Translations under genes and position numbers: made by a program
Notes under the pieces: generated by a model
The model's input: only the letters and a program-made list of their open reading frames with translations
Told to the model about the DNA's origin: nothing
Database searches by the model: none
Assembly: GCF_013337045.2 (NCBI RefSeq)
Contig: NZ_CP118259.1
Span: forward strand, 434,001-498,000
From: Agrobacterium vitis
GTDB taxonomy: Bacteria; Pseudomonadota; Alphaproteobacteria; Rhizobiales; Rhizobiaceae
Length of the DNA: 64,000 nt
Direction of reading: 5' to 3'
Shown here: in pieces, positions 19,006 to 27,191 of the stretch
How the letters are laid out: the number at the start of each line of letters is the position of its first letter
Numbering within the stretch: the first letter of the stretch is position 1

Positions 19006-20841
19006 ATGTCGTTTTTATCAAATATCACCATCGCAAAGAAGATCTACATTGCCTCGGGGCTTGGGGTGGCCATGGTTGTGGGCATGGTTGCCAACCAGCA
19101 GTGGACGAACAGCACGATCAAGGCAGCGCAGGACATCGTATTGCGTGAGCAGACGGTTCTTGACGGTATCTCGGCCAGCGAGAAAGCGTTTGTCGAAATG
19201 AAGAGCGGCGTGCGCAACATCATGCTCGCACCCACCGCCAAGGAGGTTGATGACGAGCTGGCCGCGGTGAATAAATCAGCCCTCAACGGTCAAAACAGTC
19301 TGAAAGAGGCGATGCGCGTTGCTGAAAATCCGAGTGCGTTGCAGGCCATTTCGACAGGTCTCGGCGACTACGCAACGGCTTCCATCAAGATCAAGGATTT
19401 CGTCAAAGAGCAGCGGGCCCAACAAAGTCAGGACCTCGTCGCGCTAACTGCCCGCCGTGACCAATATACCAGACCGATTACCTCAAAACTCAACGAGTCC
19501 ATTCAAAGCGCGGTTGCGGCGTCCCGCAAGGTAACGACAGATGCCCGCAGCTCTTTGCAAGCGACGGAAGCACGTTCCTCGACGATCAACGGTATGATCC
19601 AGATTTTGATTGTGCTGGTGTTGATAGCAACGGCTTTCGTGCTGCGCAGCACCGTGGTTTTGCCAATCAAAATGCTGGTTGAGGCGATGCACCGGCTTTC
19701 GTCCGGGGATACAACGCGGGCCACGGATTTTGGTCCGCGGCGCGACGAAATCGGCCTGATGTGCGATGCCGTTGAGGTTTTCCGGGAAGATGCCGTCGCA
19801 AAGCGTCAGCTGGAGGCTGATGCGGAAGCAGGCCGATTGCGCCTTGAGGAACAACGCAAGCAGGCGCAGTTGAAAGCCGAGGAAGATGCGCGGGAACGCT
19901 TGATGATTGCGACATCCGGCCTGGCCACGGGCCTGAAGCGCCTGGCGGATGGCGATCTGACCATTGAGCTGCGGGATGCATTTTCCGAGGAGTTTGAAGG
20001 CCTTCGCCACGATTTCAATCAATCTGTGCGCACACTTGGCCACACCATGGGTGCTATTCTGGAATCGGTCTCCAATATCAACAATGGTTCCACCGAGATT
20101 GCCTCTGGGGCTGGCGATCTTTCAAAGCGTACCGAACAGCAGGCGGCTTCTCTTGAGGAAACCTCCGCCGCTCTGGATGAAATCACCGTCAACGTCTCAA
20201 ATTCTGCCAAGCGCACCCAGGAAGCGCGTGCTGTGGTGATCGAGGCCAATAAAGCGGCCCGTCAATCCGGCCAGGTGGTGGCCAACGCCGTCGATGCCAT
20301 GCAGCGCATCGAGGCATCCTCCAGCCAGATCTCCAACATCATCGGGGTGATCGACGAAATTGCCTTCCAGACCAACCTTCTGGCCCTGAACGCAGGCGTT
20401 GAAGCCGCCCGTGCAGGCGAGGCGGGCAAGGGCTTTGCGGTGGTGGCTCAGGAAGTGCGCGAACTGGCGCAACGCTCGGCGCAGGCCGCCAAGGAAATCA
20501 AGGAACTGATCCGCAATTCCTCGGAGGAAGTGGGCAATGGCGTCACCCTCGTGCGTGATACCGGCAATGTCCTCAAAACCATCGAGGATTACGTCTCGAC
20601 CGCCAACGGCCATATGGACGCAATTGCGACCTCGGCGCAGGAACAATCCGTAGGCCTCACCCAGGTCAACAGCGCGGTCAACCATATGGACCAGATGACC
20701 CAGCAAAACGCCGCCATGGTCGAAGAAACCACCGCTGCCAGCGCATCGCTGGCCGGCGAGGTCAACAAGCTTCGCCAATTGCTGGGCCAGTTCCAGATTG
20801 GCCGGAGTGCCGGGAATTCCGGCATGTCCTATGCGGCGTGA
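19006..20841 (+). CDS. Methyl-accepting chemotaxis protein (no CheR pentapeptide)
   Basis: A 611-residue chemoreceptor. TM1 is near residues 13-31 and TM2 near 195-216 ([17 protein letters not shown]), enclosing a ~160-residue periplasmic helical ligand domain. A HAMP domain and a second HAMP-like segment follow, then the signalling domain with the conserved hairpin tip ([20 protein letters not shown]) near residue 450. The C-terminus ends GNSGMSYAA and lacks the xWxxF CheR/CheB tether seen in the two receptors at 33-38 kb, so methylation may need help from other receptors. The ATG at 19006 follows GGGGAAAG. A terminator lies at 20921. Confidence 0.93.
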   Translation: MSFLSNITIAKKIYIASGLGVAMVVGMVANQQWTNSTIKAAQDIVLREQTVLDGISASEKAFVEMKSGVRNIMLAPTAKEVDDELAAVNKSALNGQNSLKEAMRVAENPSALQAISTGLGDYATASIKIKDFVKEQRAQQSQDLVALTARRDQYTRPITSKLNESIQSAVAASRKVTTDARSSLQATEARSSTINGMIQILIVLVLIATAFVLRSTVVLPIKMLVEAMHRLSSGDTTRATDFGPRRDEIGLMCDAVEVFREDAVAKRQLEADAEAGRLRLEEQRKQAQLKAEEDARERLMIATSGLATGLKRLADGDLTIELRDAFSEEFEGLRHDFNQSVRTLGHTMGAILESVSNINNGSTEIASGAGDLSKRTEQQAASLEETSAALDEITVNVSNSAKRTQEARAVVIEANKAARQSGQVVANAVDAMQRIEASSSQISNIIGVIDEIAFQTNLLALNAGVEAARAGEAGKGFAVVAQEVRELAQRSAQAAKEIKELIRNSSEEVGNGVTLVRDTGNVLKTIEDYVSTANGHMDAIATSAQEQSVGLTQVNSAVNHMDQMTQQNAAMVEETTAASASLAGEVNKLRQLLGQFQIGRSAGNSGMSYAA

Positions 20842-20920
20842 GGGTGGAGCAGGGCGTGACCGGGATGTCGTGTGACGCGGTTATGATATGCGGATGACGT
20901 GTCCCAAATGGCAAAAATAG

Positions 20921-20954
20921 ACCCGCCATCCGATGCTATCGGATTGGCGGGTTT
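20921..20954 (+). terminator. Rho-independent terminator after the chemoreceptor gene
   Basis: ACCCGCCATCCGAT pairs with ATCGGAT-T-GGCGGGT (one bulged T) over a GCT loop, followed by TT. It lies 80 bp after the stop. Confidence 0.75.
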
Positions 20955-21311
20955 CGCTTGTCGTGTTCGTCTATACGATCAACTTTGGCGCTGGGCGAAT
21001 TGACGATTTTGCAAAATCACCAAGCCTAACCTGCAAACCTAAATGCCTGTGTTCATTCAGGCGGCAAGGGCAGGCTTGTAACCAGCCATCTCATGTGATG
21101 ATACAACCCGTATGAGCCTCAAAGCAAGAAATCCAAACTTGAGATACCATAGCAAATCTGGCTGTAGGTTCGCGGTTTGTGACCAAGTTTCGTTATGCTA
21201 TTTCTAAACATAAGGTTGAAATCATTGTGGATATCCGCGCTAATTTTCTTTTGTGGCTTCGCTGGATACGGTAGATACCATCATAGGTAGTTAAGTATTC
21301 AGGAGGAAAAG
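20955..21311. other. Low-GC intergenic region
   Basis: I see no gene here. The stretch is AT-rich compared with its surroundings and leads into the orphan gene at 21312. Confidence 0.4.
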
Positions 21312-21872
21312 GTGAGCGCCAAAGCTGATCAACTGGCGATTCTGAGGTATCTATATGAGCGTCTAGATAGCGGAGACTCGCGTTACTGCACTATAGCAAC
21401 GATAAAGAAAAATACGGGGCTACAGAGCGCTAATCAATATTTACTAGCCTTGACCGACGATTTAGAGTCTGCCGGCATGGTGATCACACGTCAGGCATAC
21501 CAAATGTCTGGGGGGAGATTATTTCAGATAACTGCTGCGGGGTATGATGCTGTAGCTACTGGAGATATTCCTGTAATAGTAGACAGTGCGGCATGGACTG
21601 GTCGCTTTAACTTGTCGGAATATCAAAAATCAGAGATTAGGCGAATCCTTGGAGAGATGCGGGTTGTTATTGAAACTGCCAAGCTGTCAAATGCTCGTAC
21701 GGCAAATGCCATGGCATTGATAGAGTCAGCCGAAAAATTAATAGAGACCCCAGACCCACTTTGGCCTGAGATTATGCGTCTTCTGCGCTCTCCTGCAATT
21801 GCTGGTGTGGTGGGAATTGCGGGTCTCGTGTTGTCTCTCGTGCAGGTCGTTATGGCGGCGGCAGCTTCATAG
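21312..21872 (+). CDS. Orphan winged-helix protein with a C-terminal membrane anchor
   Basis: A 186-residue protein starting at GTG, with a strong AGGAGG 5 bases before. Residues 1-80 look like a winged helix (YLYERLDSGDSRYCTIATIK, LTDDLESAGMVITR, GGRLFQITAAGYDAV). A charged helical linker follows, then a single hydrophobic segment near the C-terminus (AIAGVVGIAGLVLSLVQVVM). A DNA-binding-like domain joined to a tail anchor is unusual. The gene stands alone, and its base composition is poorer in GC than its neighbours, which suggests transfer. No family or function recognised. Confidence 0.7.
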   Translation: MSAKADQLAILRYLYERLDSGDSRYCTIATIKKNTGLQSANQYLLALTDDLESAGMVITRQAYQMSGGRLFQITAAGYDAVATGDIPVIVDSAAWTGRFNLSEYQKSEIRRILGEMRVVIETAKLSNARTANAMALIESAEKLIETPDPLWPEIMRLLRSPAIAGVVGIAGLVLSLVQVVMAAAAS

Positions 21873-22171
21873 CGGTGTGTTTTGCAGTCTGGTGAACAGC
21901 CGTGCAATCACTACCCACCCAAATCATCCCATGTCGCAATCCATATCTGCGATGTCGTAGGCCAAGGCGGCGTGGGTGGCGCGCTTGTGGCTAGATGGGA
22001 AAAAGCTCAAATCCTCTGAAAAACAATGGTTCTGATCCGAGTGATGGGTTAGAATCGAGGTTTGAAGGTATGGGCGGGTTATGAGGCATAGGTCGCGCTG
22101 TGCTGTCGCAGGTAGGCGGGTATGCCCCCTTTCTTTCGATGCTCCCGCGCCGGTTGGAAAACGAGGGTATC

Positions 22172-23428
22172 ATGGATATCAACAGCACCGTTCTGCGCCA
22201 GCTGAAAAATCGCCGCGAAGGCTATAGTCTGGAACAGCCCTTCTATATCGACAAAGATTACTTCAAGCTCGATATGGAATTGATCTGGTATCGTGACTGG
22301 CTGTTCATGGGCCATGATTGCGAAATTCCGAGAGCTGGCAATTATTTTACCGTGCAGATCGGTGATTATCCTGTCGTCGTTGTGCGCGGGCGCGATGGGG
22401 TGATCCGTGCGTTCCACAATACCTGTCGCCATCGCGGCCACCGGGTCTGCACACAGGAGCGCGGCGCATCTGCAAAGCTCGTCTGTCCCTATCACCAGTG
22501 GACCTATGATCTGGATGGATCGCTGGTGTTTGCCCGCCAGATGGGCGAGGATTTCGACAAGAGCCAGCACGGCATGAAGCCGGTCGCTTGCGAAAGCTTT
22601 GGCGGCTATATCTTCATCTGTCTGGCAGAGGTGCCGGAGGATTTCGCCAGCTACCGCGCTACAGCCTTGCCCTATCTTCAGCCGCACCGGCTTGCCGAAG
22701 CTAAGATTGCCCATCGCAACACCATTGTCGAAAAGGGCAATTGGAAGCTGGTCTGGGAAAACAACCGGGAATGCTACCATTGCGCCGGCAATCACCCGGA
22801 ATTGTGCCGCACCTATCCGGAAGCGCCAAGCGCCACCGGCGTGCAGGGCGCGGGTGACGATCCTGTGATTACCGAGCACTGGCAGCGCTGCGAGGCGGCA
22901 AACCTGCCCAGCGCCTTCACCATGCATCAGAGCGGCCAGTTCCGCGTCGCCCGCATGCCGCTGATTCAGGATGCCGAAAGCTATACGATGGATGGCAAGC
23001 GGGCCGTCAAGCGCCCGTTGTCGGATGATGTGACCATCTCCCATATCGGCACGATGCTGATGTTCCACTATCCGACCACCTGGAACCATCTGCTTGGTGA
23101 CCACGCCATTACCTTCCGGGTGCTGCCGCTGAGCGCCGAGGAAACCGCCGTCACCACCACCTGGCTGGTGCATAAGGATGCGGTGGAAGGCGTGGATTAC
23201 AATCTCCACGACCTGACCCATGTCTGGAACATGACCAACGATCAGGATCGGTCGATTGTCGAGGAAAATGCCTTTGGCATTCGTTCGCCCGCTTATGAGC
23301 CCGGCCCCTATTCGCCCGATCATGAAGGCGGCGTGATGCAGTTCGTCGAATGGTATGCCAATTTCATGGTGGACCGTCTGGGAGGCGATAAATCCGCGCA
23401 GAAATCCCCCTTGTCGGTCGTGGCCTGA
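22172..23428 (+). CDS. Rieske non-heme iron oxygenase, GbcA-like (glycine betaine demethylase type)
   Basis: A 418-residue oxygenase subunit. The Rieske [2Fe-2S] ligands are CRHRGH and CPYHQW, 20 residues apart. The mononuclear iron site is in NNRECYHCAGNHPELC (two His plus a later Asp). The sequence layout closely follows Pseudomonas GbcA, including HNTCRHRG, NWKLVWENNRECYH and WLVHKDAVEGVDY. The close relative stachydrine demethylase is an alternative. The ATG at 22172 follows GAGGG. Its stop is 2 bp before the reductase gene. Confidence 0.85.
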   Translation: MDINSTVLRQLKNRREGYSLEQPFYIDKDYFKLDMELIWYRDWLFMGHDCEIPRAGNYFTVQIGDYPVVVVRGRDGVIRAFHNTCRHRGHRVCTQERGASAKLVCPYHQWTYDLDGSLVFARQMGEDFDKSQHGMKPVACESFGGYIFICLAEVPEDFASYRATALPYLQPHRLAEAKIAHRNTIVEKGNWKLVWENNRECYHCAGNHPELCRTYPEAPSATGVQGAGDDPVITEHWQRCEAANLPSAFTMHQSGQFRVARMPLIQDAESYTMDGKRAVKRPLSDDVTISHIGTMLMFHYPTTWNHLLGDHAITFRVLPLSAEETAVTTTWLVHKDAVEGVDYNLHDLTHVWNMTNDQDRSIVEENAFGIRSPAYEPGPYSPDHEGGVMQFVEWYANFMVDRLGGDKSAQKSPLSVVA

Positions 23429-23430
23429 TC

Positions 23431-24513
23431 ATGGCGGTGGACAAGATCTATCGGCATGTCGATGAGATGCGGCCCTGGTCGGACCGGGAACATCTGCTGG
23501 AATGCGTGGCCTGGACGCCGGAAGCGCCTGACGTGATGACCTTCACCTTCAAGTCGGACAGGCCGGGCCATTGGTTCCGCTATCTGCCCGGCCAGTTCGT
23601 GACGCTGGAACTGCCGGTCGGTCCAGAACCTGTGATGCGCACCTATACGCTGTCTTCCAGCCCGTCGCGGCCCTATACGGTGGCGGTGACGGTCAAGGCG
23701 CAGAAGGACAGTATCGGCACCCGCTGGATGTTTGAAAACCTCAAGCCCGGCATGAAGATCAAGGCCTTCGGGCCGCTCGGCGATTTTTCCTATGTGAAAC
23801 ATCCGGGCGAGAAATATTTGTTCATCTCGGCGGGCTCCGGCATTACTCCGATGATGTCGATGACCCGCGACATGGCCGACCGCCAGCCGGATAGCGACAT
23901 CGCCTTCATCCACTGCGCTCGCTCACCTGACGACATTATTTTCCGCTGGGAACTGGAATATAAGGCCCGTTATCTGCCCTTCTTCCAGCTTGGCTTCATT
24001 GTCGAGCAATTGCAGCGCTCGCAGCTCTGGTCTGGTCTGCGCGGCTTTATCGACAAGGCGAAAATCGGCCTGTTGGCACCGGATTTTCTCGATCGCACGG
24101 TGTTTTGCTGCGGGCCGGAACCGTTCATGGCCACAGTCAGGGAATCGCTGGCCGGTGCCGGGTTCGACATGAGCCGTTACCACGAGGAAACCTTCCAGCC
24201 GGTGGCGCCCGAGCCGATGGTGGTGGTAGCCGATCCGACGGGCGAGGTGAAGCCGCATAAGGTCGCCTTCACGCTAGCGGGCAAGGAAGCGCTGTGCGAG
24301 CCGGGCTTTACCGTGCTGCAAGCCGCCCGCTCCATCGGCGTGCGCATCGGTGCCGCCTGCGAATCCGGTCTCTGTGGCACCTGCCGGGTGATGAAGCTGT
24401 CGGGCGACGTGGACATGAACCACAATGGCGGCATTCTCGATGACGAAATCGAGGAAGGCTATATCCTCGCCTGCTGCTCCCGTCCGACAGGCGACGTCGA
24501 AATCGAGGTCTGA
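23431..24513 (+). CDS. GbcB-like ferredoxin-type reductase partner
   Basis: A 360-residue electron-transfer protein. The FAD domain has RTYTLSSSPSRPY, the NAD domain has FISAGSGITPMMSM and FCCGPEPFM, and the C-terminal plant-type [2Fe-2S] domain has CESGLCGTC with a distal Cys (LACCSRP). It would pass electrons from NAD(P)H to the Rieske oxygenase encoded 2 bp upstream. Together they form a two-component demethylase. A hairpin spans its stop codon. Confidence 0.88.
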   Translation: MAVDKIYRHVDEMRPWSDREHLLECVAWTPEAPDVMTFTFKSDRPGHWFRYLPGQFVTLELPVGPEPVMRTYTLSSSPSRPYTVAVTVKAQKDSIGTRWMFENLKPGMKIKAFGPLGDFSYVKHPGEKYLFISAGSGITPMMSMTRDMADRQPDSDIAFIHCARSPDDIIFRWELEYKARYLPFFQLGFIVEQLQRSQLWSGLRGFIDKAKIGLLAPDFLDRTVFCCGPEPFMATVRESLAGAGFDMSRYHEETFQPVAPEPMVVVADPTGEVKPHKVAFTLAGKEALCEPGFTVLQAARSIGVRIGAACESGLCGTCRVMKLSGDVDMNHNGGILDDEIEEGYILACCSRPTGDVEIEV

Positions 24514-24530
24514 TCCGAAGGATCAGACCT
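24506..24530. terminator. Perfect 11-bp hairpin over the gbcB-like stop codon
   Basis: AGGTCTGATCC, loop GAA, then its perfect complement. It covers the TGA stop and lies between two convergent genes whose stops are 25 bp apart. No T-tract follows, so it may be a weak bidirectional terminator or an mRNA-end stabiliser. Confidence 0.5.
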
Positions 24531-24538
24531 GGCTTGTG

Positions 24539-25144
24539 TCACATGCTGGCGATGATCTTGCGCAGTGCCGAGGTGCGTGCGCCCAAGAGCAGCACGTTTT
24601 TCAGCGCCACTTTCGGATCGCTGGTGCGAAACAGCAGGCCGTCTTCGCGGATCGAGCGATCCACGGTCATTTCGCGTTTGGCTTTGTCAGGTTTCAGCGC
24701 TACGGCAAAATACATCCGGCCATATTGCGGCGTGATCTTCTGGAAGAAACTGTCCTCGCCGCCGACCTCGGCATTGAAATTGGCGAAATAGAAAGCCCAT
24801 TTCACATCGGCATATTGGGCGAAATTCGACCGCGAGGCCGTGACATGACAGTAACCCAGATGCGGAATATCCTGAAGTGTCTGGTGAAATAGCAGTTTGG
24901 GAAAGCGGATGGACTTGTGAAAGCCGTTGATGCGCTGATGGGTGGTCTCTGCCGCCGCTTCCAGCCGACGTGCGGTGCGCACGGCCACTTCCTCGTGGGT
25001 CAGATAGCGCTTCTCGTCGGCCAGCCAGTCGTCCTCATCGCGGATGATCTTGCCGGTCCGCAAGAATTCGCTGTGGACGGCCTTGGGAGGCTTGTTTTCC
25101 AGAGCCGTCGTTTTGGGGGCGGCATAATATCTCAATTTGGACAT
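24539..25144 (-). CDS. Conserved hypothetical protein
   Basis: A 201-residue soluble protein beginning MSKLRYYAAPKTTALENKPP. It has a charged helical middle (RTARRLEAAAETTHQRINGF) and a beta-rich C-terminal half (GRMYFAVALKPDKAKREM). No catalytic motif is recognisable. The ATG at 25144 follows GGAGAG; a longer frame from 25216 is less likely. Alone on its strand, convergent with the reductase gene. Confidence 0.65.
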   Translation of the reverse strand: MSKLRYYAAPKTTALENKPPKAVHSEFLRTGKIIRDEDDWLADEKRYLTHEEVAVRTARRLEAAAETTHQRINGFHKSIRFPKLLFHQTLQDIPHLGYCHVTASRSNFAQYADVKWAFYFANFNAEVGGEDSFFQKITPQYGRMYFAVALKPDKAKREMTVDRSIREDGLLFRTSDPKVALKNVLLLGARTSALRKIIASM

Positions 25145-25469
25145 CGAACGCACTCTCCACACAAAGGATGACGAGCTGCCGCATTGGCTGTCGCCCAAGT
25201 GAATGACCGGATACACGTAAATTACCGGATGCTTGTTAAAAGAAACTTTCCCAAGCTTTAGGCCGGCTGCGTTTCGCGAGGCTTGTCTGGCAGCGGACAG
25301 ATGAGTGGTAGATGTATTAATCGCCGGTTCATCCGCACCTGGCTAGGGTGAGGGCAATAAGGGTAAGTATTGCCGTTCCGTATCATGCGTCTAATAACTG
25401 TGATGAGACGTGATCTGGACAGGCGAGCTTCTCCTCCCTATCTCTATTGATCATATGGAGACGACGATC

Positions 25470-25928
25470 ATGACCTTCATCAAACGCGTTGCAGTGGCCG
25501 GTACGGCATTGGCTGTTCTGGCAACATCTTTTATATCCGCCGATGCCATGCCTCTGAACACATTGCAGCCAGTGGCGCAATCTGCTGTTCCGGTGGAGCA
25601 GGTCCAGTGGCGCGGCTATGACGATGGTTACGGACGTGGCGGTGGCTATTACCGTGGCTACCGGGGTTACGATGGCCCGCGCCCTGGTTACCGCCGTCAC
25701 CATGATGGCCATTGGTATCCGCTGGCAGCCTTTGCCGCCGGTGCGTTGATCGGTGGGGCCATCGCCTCGCAGCCACGCCCGGCACCCGCGGCACCTGCCT
25801 ATAGCAATGGCATCAATCCGCGCCATTACGATTGGTGTGCCGGTCGCTACCGCAGCTATGATTCCTACAGCAATACGTTCGTGACCTATAGCGGCGTGCG
25901 CCAGCAGTGCTACTCGCCTTATTATTAA
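25470..25928 (+). CDS. BA14K family secreted protein
   Basis: A 152-residue protein with a Sec signal peptide (VAVAGTALAVLATSFISADA). A Gly/Tyr/Arg-rich stretch follows (YGRGGGYYRGYRGYDG), then a hydrophobic AAFAAGALIGGAIA segment and the C-terminal BA14K motif HYDWCAGRYRSYDSYSNTFV ending with a second Cys. BA14K proteins are Rhizobiales cell-envelope proteins, immunoreactive and lectin-like in Brucella. The ATG at 25470 follows GGAG. A terminator follows. Confidence 0.9.
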   Translation: MTFIKRVAVAGTALAVLATSFISADAMPLNTLQPVAQSAVPVEQVQWRGYDDGYGRGGGYYRGYRGYDGPRPGYRRHHDGHWYPLAAFAAGALIGGAIASQPRPAPAAPAYSNGINPRHYDWCAGRYRSYDSYSNTFVTYSGVRQQCYSPYY

Positions 25929-25946
25929 GCGAAATTCTTCACTGAT

Positions 25947-25979
25947 AAAACGCCCGGTGCTGGTTGCGCCGGGCGTTTT
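25947..25979. terminator. Bidirectional terminator between BA14K gene and corA/zntB
   Basis: AAAACGCCCGG (25947-25957) pairs perfectly with CCGGGCGTTTT (25969-25979), with an 11-nt loop and A/T tracts on both sides. The two flanking genes converge here. Confidence 0.88.
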
Positions 25980-25985
25980 GCGTTT

Positions 25986-26981
25986 TCAGAGAATTCTGGC
26001 ACGCCTCAGAATAAACCAGGCGAGAAAGATCGACCCGAGGATGAAGGCAATCGCATAGGCCGATCCTTCCGGCCCGCTGGTAAAGGGGAGATGCGAGGTG
26101 TTCATTCCGAAAAAGCCTGTCACCAGCGATGGCGGCAAGAGGAAGGCCGTCATCAGCGACAGGATGTAGAGATGCCGGTTGGTCTCGGAGGAGAGCTTGC
26201 TGTCGATTTCTTCATGCAGCAGCCGGGCGCGCTCATGCAGCGCGTAGACATCGTGGTCGGCGGCTTCCAGCCGGTTGGTCAGGCGGCTCGCCACATCTTC
26301 GAAACCGGCGGGCATTTCGTCCTCATCCACGGCATTGGCGCGCCGCATCATGCTCAACATTCCCCGCAAATGCCGATGCAGCCGCACGATCACCCGGCGC
26401 AGCGGCGCAAGCTGGGTGCGCTCGTCGCGCATGTCCTCATCATAGACGACATCCTCAATGCGGTTGATCTCTTCCATCAGTTCCAGCACCAGCGCCATGA
26501 TGCCGCGCTGAAACTCCGCCACCAGCACTTCATAGACCTGCATGGGCGAGGCGAATTTCGCCGGGTTTTTCTCGATAGCACCGCGCAAAATATCCACCGA
26601 GCGGATCGGTTGCAGCCGTGTGGTGATGATGAACCGGTCGGACAGCGCAAAATGCAGCCAGCCGATGTCACGGGTGGCGGCGGCAAATTCGCGCTGAAAA
26701 TCCACCAGCGTCCCATAGATCAGTTGCTCGTCCACCGAGAGTGCTGCGTGATGTTCATGATTGATCAGCGCGGCGCGAGCGGCTTCGCTCAGGCCCGGAA
26801 ACTGTTCGATAAAGCCGGGTACCCGCACATCGGCAAGATTGAGGTGCAGCCAGAGAAACCCCTGTTCCGGCATCAGGCCCGTCAGTGTCGCATCCATCGG
26901 CAGGCGCGTGGCGCTCTGATGGCGGGCGTCGATATGATAGGCCCATACTAAGCCGGGAATGGGGGTGGTCGCTGTCAGCAT
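25986..26981 (-). CDS. CorA/ZntB family divalent cation transporter
   Basis: A 331-residue protein with a long cytoplasmic N-terminal domain and two C-terminal helices. The pore-loop signature GMNTSHLPF sits between TM1 and TM2, the CorA-superfamily GMN motif in the form often seen in ZntB. It moves Mg, Co or Zn; ion choice cannot be decided by eye. The ATG at 26981 follows AGGAAG. Confidence 0.85.
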   Translation of the reverse strand: MLTATTPIPGLVWAYHIDARHQSATRLPMDATLTGLMPEQGFLWLHLNLADVRVPGFIEQFPGLSEAARAALINHEHHAALSVDEQLIYGTLVDFQREFAAATRDIGWLHFALSDRFIITTRLQPIRSVDILRGAIEKNPAKFASPMQVYEVLVAEFQRGIMALVLELMEEINRIEDVVYDEDMRDERTQLAPLRRVIVRLHRHLRGMLSMMRRANAVDEDEMPAGFEDVASRLTNRLEAADHDVYALHERARLLHEEIDSKLSSETNRHLYILSLMTAFLLPPSLVTGFFGMNTSHLPFTSGPEGSAYAIAFILGSIFLAWFILRRARIL

Positions 26982-27095
26982 GGGTATTGAACTTCCTCGC
27001 GTCGCGGTTATTCCAAGGCTTGCGGCCTACCCTATATGCTCCGATTGTGACGCCCGGATCAACTGGCGGGAATGCCCGAATGAGCTTGCGATTTA

Positions 27096-27111
27096 TTGAC
27101 GTTTACGTAAA
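27096..27111. promoter_or_regulatory. LiuR-like operator
   Basis: TTGACGTTTACGTAAA is a near-palindrome (TTGACGT / ACGTAAA arms) resembling sites of MerR-family LiuR regulators of branched-chain amino acid and acyl-CoA catabolism. It lies 80 bp before the acyl-CoA dehydrogenase gene. The regulator itself is not in this window. Confidence 0.55.
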
Positions 27112-27191
27112 AATCAATTAGCTGGAGTGTCAGGAACTGTCCGGGTCGGGAGTGGCCCGCTGCAAGCCGGGATTTGGCGGAGGAGAATGCG

